In this document: positions 58,894 to 64,000 of the stretch, piece by piece
Numbering within the stretch: the first letter of the stretch is position 1
How the letters are laid out: every line of letters begins with the position of its first letter
NCBI GenBank assembly: GCA_964639895.1
Contig: CAZXEJ010000005.1
Coordinates: 1 to 64,000, forward strand
Length of the DNA: 64,000 bases
DNA from: CAZXEJ01 sp964639895
Lineage (GTDB): Bacteria; Desulfobacterota_D; UBA1144; Nemesobacterales; JADFKM01
Reading direction: 5' to 3'
Notes under the pieces: generated by a model
Databases searched by the model: none
What the model was told of the DNA's origin: nothing
What the model saw: the letters and a program-made list of their open reading frames with translations, nothing else
Made by a program: the position numbers and the translations under genes

Positions 58894-58926
58894 TTGACAC
58901 TGTGCGTATAACATGATATATATCAT
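58894..58926 (+). promoter_or_regulatory. Strong promoter overlapped by a 14-bp palindrome, no clear target gene
   Basis: Consensus TTGACA (58894-58899), 17-bp spacer, TATATA (58917-58922), and the perfect palindrome ATGATATATATCAT (58913-58926) across the -10. AAGGAG and a GTG (58950) follow, but the frame from that GTG becomes the antisense of the next minus-strand gene and lacks protein-like features. Confidence 0.55.
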
Positions 58927-59300
58927 ATCAACTGATAAGGAGTGGCTCCGTGGTTACTCTTCTAGACTGCCGTACAGCCGCGCTCGCCCTTCTCGCAGCT
59001 CTGTTCACGGCCGACCGGCGCGGGAACACTACACGGGAGCGCCCGAAGCAGCTCACCCTGAGCCTAACCCTCCCGCTCCTAACAACCCCATTGCCGGTCA
59101 AAACGGCAGTTGCGGCATTGACCCTCCACATCTTGCCCTCCTCCCCGCCTGGAACGCCACCGCCGTCGAGCCGGGTCCGCGGTCTTAACACCATATGGCT
59201 CGAGCAGGACGGCGGACGAGGTTTCCTACCCGCGATAGACGCAGGTCGCTCAAGACCTCGGCCGCGGGGGGAGGCCTACGGCCGGAGAAGACACCGCACG
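58927..59300. other. Region downstream of orphan promoter
   Basis: About 370 bases read from the strong promoter toward the 3' end of the minus-strand gene at 59301. No frame gives a recognisable protein; a small peptide, a short RNA or an antisense transcript are open possibilities. Confidence 0.4.
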
Positions 59301-59804
59301 TCAGTAGTGGGCGATATCCTGGGATTCCCCCGTCACGGAGCGCTTGTACCACTCCAGCCCTTCGACGGCCGTGACACTGCCTTCCCACTTTCTGATACCG
59401 AGCTGCTCCCTCATATCGGCCGCAATGTCTTGCCAACGCTTGTAGAGGGGTTCGATCTTACGGCGCGCGCTCCGGTCGTCGCCCCCCCTCTCGAGGCGCC
59501 TCACCTCCTTAAGGAACTGGATGCAGTCTTCGTAGAGGGCCTCCGGTATGAGCAGCCTCTGGTTCTGGAGGAAGTACTGGAGGTGGATGATCTTCTCTTC
59601 GAGCTCGTCGAAGTCACGGGTTTCGAGGCTTTCGTAGCAGGTCCCGATGAGCTCCCAGAACCTGAAGGCGAGCTGCTTGTAGAGCTGGAGCCTCTCCTTG
59701 TAGAGGATCTCCTTTATGGCGTCGGAGCTCAGCAGGCGGGATATGGCAAATCCTACGACGCCGCCTATTATGAAGAACACGCCTGCAACGAGGGCTCCGA
59801 GCAT
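59301..59804 (-). CDS. Membrane-anchored helical protein of unknown function
   Basis: 167 residues. One N-terminal transmembrane helix (LGALVAGVFFIIGGVVGFAI), then a long helical cytoplasmic part rich in Leu/Tyr/Glu (EILYKERLQLYKQLAFRFWELIGTCYES, LEEKIIHLQYFLQNQRLLIPEALYEDC). No enzyme motif seen. ATG at 59804 begins the anchor; an upstream TTG would add a poor extension. No SD. Divergent from the gene at 59912. Confidence 0.7.
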   Translation of the reverse strand: MLGALVAGVFFIIGGVVGFAISRLLSSDAIKEILYKERLQLYKQLAFRFWELIGTCYESLETRDFDELEEKIIHLQYFLQNQRLLIPEALYEDCIQFLKEVRRLERGGDDRSARRKIEPLYKRWQDIAADMREQLGIRKWEGSVTAVEGLEWYKRSVTGESQDIAHY

Positions 59805-59911
59805 GAGGCAATCACCCGATCGGCAAAGGAATCGAAGATAGAGGATAGATTGTTCGGACGAAAAAATCAATCGCCCGGCTAACGAAAATCACGTTGCAAA
59901 GGAGGTATGTA

Positions 59912-60415
59912 ATGAGCCGTACTATCCCAACACCCCGCCGCAACGGCACCCCCCTCTCGGTCGGACAACGCCGCATGCCGGAAGAGGTCGTAAGAGTGGA
60001 GACGGCCGACGACGGTGAGTACGTGATCGATACATTGCTCGCACGCACTATCATCCGCGGCCACGAGAGCTGGCTGTGGCGCGAGCGGTACGCCGAAGAG
60101 TTGGAGCATGCAGTACGCAAGGTGACGGCGATGGCAAAGAAATGGCTCCCCTCCGGGAAGGGTTGGGTAAGGTTCCAGGCGGGCAACGTTGTGTGCGAGG
60201 TCAAGGTGGACGAGCGGTTGTTCATCGAGCCACGCAACGCCATCCGGCTGCACGAGATCCTTGGCACACGGTTCAAAGACCTGGTGTTCGAGGAACGGAC
60301 GTTCACCCCGACGATAAAGCTAACTGCGATGGCCGAGCGGGACGAGGCGATCGGCCGACTGATCACGCGCGTACATGCATCGCCGGCGGTCACGTTCGAG
60401 TCCCGCAGGCGATGA
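59912..60415 (+). CDS. Protein of unknown function next to a Mor-family gene
   Basis: 167 residues, basic, no signal. A disordered N-terminus (SRTIPTPRRNGTPLSVGQRRM) precedes an alpha/beta domain: RTIIRGHESWLWRERYAEELEHAVRKVTAMAKKWL, then GKGWVRFQAGNVVCEVKVDERLF. I do not recognise it. Excellent SD, AAAGGAGGT, 7 nt before the ATG. It is followed 82 bp later by the Mor-like regulator, so a two-gene unit is likely. Possibly of phage origin, but no phage structural gene is near. Confidence 0.7.
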   Translation: MSRTIPTPRRNGTPLSVGQRRMPEEVVRVETADDGEYVIDTLLARTIIRGHESWLWRERYAEELEHAVRKVTAMAKKWLPSGKGWVRFQAGNVVCEVKVDERLFIEPRNAIRLHEILGTRFKDLVFEERTFTPTIKLTAMAERDEAIGRLITRVHASPAVTFESRRR

Positions 60416-60497
60416 GACTGCTCCCCCTGCAGCCGTACACCGCCGCGCGCAGTTCGTCGAAAATAGGCCTACACCAAACTCATGGACCACACACGAC

Positions 60498-60848
60498 ATG
60501 GGAAGAAAACAGAAGCTCGACTGGTTGAGCGAAATCGAGATAGAAGACCTCCTCGAGAAAGACACCGCCCTGATAGCCAACAAGGTCGGCCTGGACGTGT
60601 TGATCAAGCTCTGGGAGTACCTGCCGTCCTTCAACCTTTACATATCAACCATTCCCATTACGAAGGCCAAGATGAGGTATATCGAACGGTTCTACGACGG
60701 CGGGAACGCAAAGCAGATAGCCACCAGGCTGGGTATCTCGGAACGAACCTTCTACAGGTTGCTCTCGACCCTGAGGAAGGAACGCCGGACGAGAAGGAAC
60801 GCCCGCCGCGAGGGGAGACGCCCCACGTCGAGAAAACGCGCAGAGTAG
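60498..60848 (+). CDS. Mor/Middle-operon-regulator-like HTH protein
   Basis: 116 residues. The arrangement LIANKVGLDVLIKLWEYLPSFNLYIS, a short linker, YIERFYDGGNAKQIATRLGISERTFYRLL is the Mor/C activator layout of Mu-like phages: a dimerisation part followed by a C-terminal HTH. The last 25 residues are very Arg/Lys-rich. Probably a DNA-binding regulator. No SD at the ATG at 60498, which is set by the conserved region. Not part of a recognisable prophage in this window. Confidence 0.75.
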   Translation: MGRKQKLDWLSEIEIEDLLEKDTALIANKVGLDVLIKLWEYLPSFNLYISTIPITKAKMRYIERFYDGGNAKQIATRLGISERTFYRLLSTLRKERRTRRNARREGRRPTSRKRAE

Positions 60849-61746
60849 ACTCGAAGACGTCCCGAAGCAGTAAGCCCCTCTAGAGGCGCCCGCAAGGGGA
60901 CTGACCCGGCAGAGCTCGTGCGTGCCCTGTTCTCCTCCGTAGCCAACCGCTTCGTTGCGTTCGGTCCGCCCTCAGGAGGTGATGAAGCCCCAATCCTCCC
61001 GAGTGGGGAAGTAGCACATGCAACCGAGGCTTCCTGGGGTTTCACGCCGCCCCCATTTCTTGGGCTGGGGACAAGATGGTCAAGGTGCAACGGCATCGCA
61101 CTCGCCTTCCACGATCGCCGCGGGGGGCGAAGGCGTAGGGGGATATGTACTTGGACACGCCGCGTCCATCTAAGCGAGGGCCGCGTCAGCCCGTCTGAGA
61201 GAGGAGGGCATATACTTGACCACTTACCGTCCCCACCCCCCAGCCGGCGGAGGGTATAGGGCGGAAGAATCGGCACCCACCGGATCAGCCGGCACCACAC
61301 GTCCGGCCAATGTGGATGGGCTGTCAAGCGGGGCGCCCTTCAACGCACCCTGAGAATTCCATCCCCTTACTTCGTAGTTGAACGGCACTTCACGGAACGG
61401 GTTGAGGGTGCCATAGACATAACTCGCCAGCCCACGGCGAGGGTCATCGCCCCGATACTCTCTTCCCTTAACCCCCTTCTCCACCCAGGAGGGACGGAAT
61501 AGGAAATCGAGGTGCCCCAGGCGGCCGCAGGCGAGCAAAGAGGGGACTTTAGGCCCCACCAGCGGCATTCACTACTCGGCCTGCGGCTCGATTCATCCTC
61601 GCAGCAGAACGGGAGGGCGCTCGATGGACGACCTATAAAGGGGTTGCACAGGAGGCGGCGAGTGGATACCATCATAGGCGTCGGCTCCACGAATCCAGAG
61701 CCGCGCACTCGCGAGCGGAGAAACTCTTTCCAGGAGGCTCCCCCAA
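60849..61746. other. Long intergenic region, no gene recognised
   Basis: About 900 bases. Minus-strand frames at 61224-61568 and 61367-61708 give a few protein-like words but overlap each other and have no SD or family match. C/G-tract hairpins occur near 61008 and 61490. Nothing else seen. Confidence 0.5.
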
Positions 61747-62262
61747 ATGAATGCCGCGCATCTGCATCTCATAACCAACCACATACCCATAGTTGGAATG
61801 CCGGCGGCCTTACTCGTAGTGGTGATAGGTCATCTGCTTCGGGACACCAGGGTGAGGAACGTGGGTTTCTTCCTCGCCGTCCTGTTCGCGCTAGCATCAA
61901 TAGCCGTGTACCTATCGGGGGAGGGGGCCGAAGAGATCGTGGAGAAGGTTGCCGCCGTGAGCGAGAAGGCTATAGAATCTCACGAGGAGGCCGCCGAGAG
62001 TGCTTTCGTCGTAGTACTGGTAACGGGTGGACTGGCACTGCTGGCGCTCATCGCCTCCGCTCTGAGGGCCCGGCTTGCAGGACTACTTGCGGCTTTGGCG
62101 ACAGCGGGCCTGGTGGTGAGCACGGCCCTTCTCGTTTGGACGGCCAATCTGGGCGGCAAGATAAGGCACCCCGAGATACAAAACGCCGCAGGCGTAACGG
62201 CACCCGCCGTGGACGAGGGCGGCCTTCTTCCCTCACCGGAGGGATCGGGAGACGAGGACTAA
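61747..62262 (+). CDS. DUF2231-like four-helix membrane protein
   Basis: 171 residues. It opens NAAHLHLITNHIPIVGMPAALL, with histidines in the first helix, as in DUF2231 proteins that may bind heme; three more hydrophobic segments follow (VGFFLAVLFALASIAVYLSGEGAEE, SAFVVVLVTGGLALLALIASA, LATAGLVVSTALLVWTANLGGKIRHPE). The helix-connecting Glu and His residues are conserved in the family. C-terminal tail is short and acidic. AGGAGG SD 10 nt upstream. Possibly linked to redox or heme sensing at the membrane. Confidence 0.75.
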   Translation: MNAAHLHLITNHIPIVGMPAALLVVVIGHLLRDTRVRNVGFFLAVLFALASIAVYLSGEGAEEIVEKVAAVSEKAIESHEEAAESAFVVVLVTGGLALLALIASALRARLAGLLAALATAGLVVSTALLVWTANLGGKIRHPEIQNAAGVTAPAVDEGGLLPSPEGSGDED

Positions 62263-62516
62263 ACGACTTGAGAAAACCCACTCCGGGCGCCACGCTGCGC
62301 CGCACGCAGTAGACGAAGGGGAGCGATCTCTTGAAATGCTGGCACCCCCCATGGCCGGGCAGTCCTCCCATCCACACGCGCGACGTGTACGTCCTGGAGG
62401 AGGTCGTTTCATTCCCGAAGGTGCGGCCTCCTCGAACGAATCAACTCCCTTGACTACGACACCTTTTCAAACAATCCTTTTAAGTACGACCGGCACCCAC
62501 CCGACAGTGAAACCGC

Positions 62517-63806
62517 ATGTATAACGCATACGTGCTCATCCTCTCGCTCGTCTTTGCGGCATCCCTGCTGCCTCCCCCAGCCGCGGCCGCGTCGGCCGAA
62601 GAAGGCCCGGAGCTCAACGCCCTCTACGCCGAGGCCTACGAGATCAGTGACGCACGCACGTTCCTCGAATCCACCATCAAGGGGGTCGAGGAGGGAAGCC
62701 TGTTGCTGATCGACACGGGGCGGAACAAGCTGGACTTCGTGGTAGTACCGGTGGAGATAGTCATCCGCACCTTGGCCACAAAGGTCAAGGCCGGCAGACT
62801 GAGCGAGAAGGAAGCGGCGAAGATCGTAAGCCGTTACAAGGAACAATCCCTCAAGAAGGTCTCCAGACTGAGGTCACTGCACAGAGACCTCGATCGCAGG
62901 CTCAAGGAGACGCGGAAGAAGATAGCCTCTCTCAAGAAGAAGCTCAAGAAAGAGGCCAAGAGCACACACGCAAAGACGATCTCACGCCGGGAACCCACGA
63001 AGATGGCAAAAGAGGGGGGGCATGAGCAGGACATCAACGCCGAGGCCGCAACGGCCGAGAAAGGATCTCAGACGCCGGAAGGGAAGGGTGACCAGATACC
63101 GGAGCCCCGCTACCCCGGCATACCGGTCGACCATCCGCCCGCAGCACGCATGCCCCGGGGTGAACTACCCCCTGGCACGCTCACCGAGACAAGCCTGCCC
63201 GCCACACCACCCCTCCGTAGCGAACCGCCGGGAAGTGAACCCACCCCGGAGGCAAGTCCCGCCGCCAATCCCTTCTCCATAACGGGCGGCTCGCTTGAGG
63301 TGTTGTCCGAGGCCACGCCGTCCACGCCAGCAACCGAGCCCGAAACGACATCTGCGGAAGAGCCCGCCGCCGCTCCGTCCCCACAGGGGGTGGAAGAGAA
63401 AGCCGGTCCCGGGGAAAGCACCCTTCCGGAGCGACCCGAACCACCGTCGAAGCAGAAGAAGGCCGTCGAAGCCGCCTCGGCCGAAGGCACCGGCCAAGCC
63501 GAGGAAGATTCCCTAGGCTCCAAATGGGTGGTACGCATAGGGGAAACGACGGCCCGTTGGGTGCGCCGGCCGGGCACGGACGTTTTCGACGGCGTCTGGA
63601 TAGGTTCCGGCGGCATCGTACGGGCCGCAATCGAGGTCAAAGTGGACGAGGAAGGGCGGGTGAGCGCCACGGGCCCCCTTGAGGACGAGTCCGTTCAATG
63701 CACATACAGCGGCATGGTATCCGAGAACGGCGTAAGTGCAAGCGGCACGGTACGCTGTCCCGATGTGGAGGCCGAAGCCCCCTGGAAGGCGATAATCCTA
63801 AGATAG
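62517..63806 (+). CDS. Secreted modular protein: coiled coil, Pro-rich linker, C-terminal beta domain
   Basis: 429 residues. Signal peptide (LILSLVFAASLLPPPAAAASA); a helical domain to about residue 100; a Lys/Arg coiled coil (about 105-150, SLKKVSRLRSLHRDLDRRLKETRKKIASLKKKLKK in parts); a long Pro/Glu/Ser-rich linker (about 155-340); then a small beta domain at about 345-429 (KWVVRIGETTARWVRRPGTDVFDGVW, VQCTYSGMVSENGVSASGTVRC) with two cysteines. Not recognised. Looks like an envelope-spanning or surface protein. No SD; a TTGACT box (62450-62455) lies upstream. Confidence 0.7.
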   Translation: MYNAYVLILSLVFAASLLPPPAAAASAEEGPELNALYAEAYEISDARTFLESTIKGVEEGSLLLIDTGRNKLDFVVVPVEIVIRTLATKVKAGRLSEKEAAKIVSRYKEQSLKKVSRLRSLHRDLDRRLKETRKKIASLKKKLKKEAKSTHAKTISRREPTKMAKEGGHEQDINAEAATAEKGSQTPEGKGDQIPEPRYPGIPVDHPPAARMPRGELPPGTLTETSLPATPPLRSEPPGSEPTPEASPAANPFSITGGSLEVLSEATPSTPATEPETTSAEEPAAAPSPQGVEEKAGPGESTLPERPEPPSKQKKAVEAASAEGTGQAEEDSLGSKWVVRIGETTARWVRRPGTDVFDGVWIGSGGIVRAAIEVKVDEEGRVSATGPLEDESVQCTYSGMVSENGVSASGTVRCPDVEAEAPWKAIILR

Positions 63807-64000
63807 GTCCTCTTGCTGGACCAGCCCCTGGCGACGTGACGTCAAACCGTATGGCCAAAACAATCCGCCCTCCGCTGCTTCGGGCAGGAAGCACCCACAC
63901 TCCTCAAGGAACAAAACCACACGTGTCAGAGATCCGGCGAATGTGCGCCGCACTGATTGAAGGAAAACAGGAGCCCCCCGTCGGCCCTTGAGAAGCCCTG
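63807..64000. other. Window end, no gene recognised
   Basis: About 190 bases after the secreted protein. No terminator hairpin or new start recognised before the window ends. Confidence 0.45.

Noticed and set aside
58950..59882. 310-residue plus-strand frame after the orphan promoter
   Set aside because: Its 3' two thirds are antisense to the membrane-anchored helical gene at 59301-59804 and its start is low complexity; only the promoter and SD are kept as an observation.
60380..60415. tRNA-like GTTCGAGTCCC at the end of the gene at 59912
   Set aside because: No matching acceptor, D or anticodon arms around it; lies inside a coding frame.
61224..61708. Two overlapping minus-strand frames as a possible gene or pseudogene
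   Set aside because: No SD, no family match, mutually overlapping; kept as intergenic.

Overview
The window is a GC-rich chromosomal segment of a bacterium. Fe-S assembly (suf), LeuCD, RimI, ComM, CvpA, PtsP and lipobox-type signal peptides all point to Bacteria. Several lipoproteins, a phasin-like gene, methylmalonyl-CoA mutase with MeaB, and a complete set of deazaflavin (F420) ring and tail genes suggest a deep-branching Gram-negative lineage of the deltaproteobacterial, NC10 or Tectomicrobia kind. There is no rRNA or tRNA gene in the window, so the phylum is inference. Isoleucine codons are mainly ATC and ATA with little ATT, which is unusual at this GC content. About 14.6 kb of the 64 kb (roughly 23 percent, summing gaps between called genes) has no recognisable gene.

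Layout. 1-2666: methylmalonyl-CoA mutase (5' cut by the window edge) and MeaB, overlapping at GTGA. 2787-6440 (minus): sbcC then cvpA. 7073-8562: a trans-polyprenyl diphosphate synthase facing rimI. 8880-13880: central carbon metabolism, with class I FBPase on the plus strand and a gap-pgk-fbaB operon on the minus strand. 14056-17149: argC, then a cysE-cysteine desulfurase pair. 17538-20150: a decaprenyl-phosphate phosphoribosyltransferase-like UbiA protein and a GT-C/TPR membrane protein whose 3' ends overlap. 20419-25912 (minus): cofD-cofE-cofG-cofH-frhB, an F420 biosynthesis and use operon, with an unrecognised gene upstream. 27539-29611: leuCD. 30422-32162 (minus): an SDR oxidoreductase, a small membrane protein and a lipoprotein. 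33110-36166: a 2Fe-2S ferredoxin and GAF-PtsP. 37042-41381 (minus): an Rrf2 regulator followed by sufB, sufC and sufD, with a strong dyad at the promoter. 41857-42889: a phasin-like gene and an unknown gene. 43381-46994: comM, a methyltransferase and an SDR. 47423-51056: a baeRF-family release-factor-like protein and a large GT-C-like membrane protein. 51365-53427 (minus): DoxX, cytochrome P460 and AhpD-like proteins. 53600-55222: adenine deaminase. 56407-63806: mostly uncharacterised genes, including lipoprotein, coiled-coil and membrane proteins and a Mor-family HTH protein.

How the genes fit together. FBPase, GAPDH, PGK and FbaB can run the reversible lower part of glycolysis and gluconeogenesis. 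The mutase with MeaB links propionyl-CoA or succinyl-CoA chemistry, and the phasin-like gene would fit polyester storage. The cysteine desulfurase, the SufBCD scaffold and a cysteine-bearing Rrf2 regulator form a sulfur-to-Fe-S route that supplies LeuC, CofG, CofH, FrhB and the ferredoxin. The F420 operon supplies a low-potential hydride carrier, and the FrhB-like iron-sulfur flavoprotein is its most likely in-operon user.

Several genes carry a -10-like element only 5-10 nt before the start codon and lack a Shine-Dalgarno sequence. Others, such as the phasin-like gene and fbaB, have strong AGGAGG-type sites. Both leaderless or short-leader and SD-led translation therefore appear to be used.
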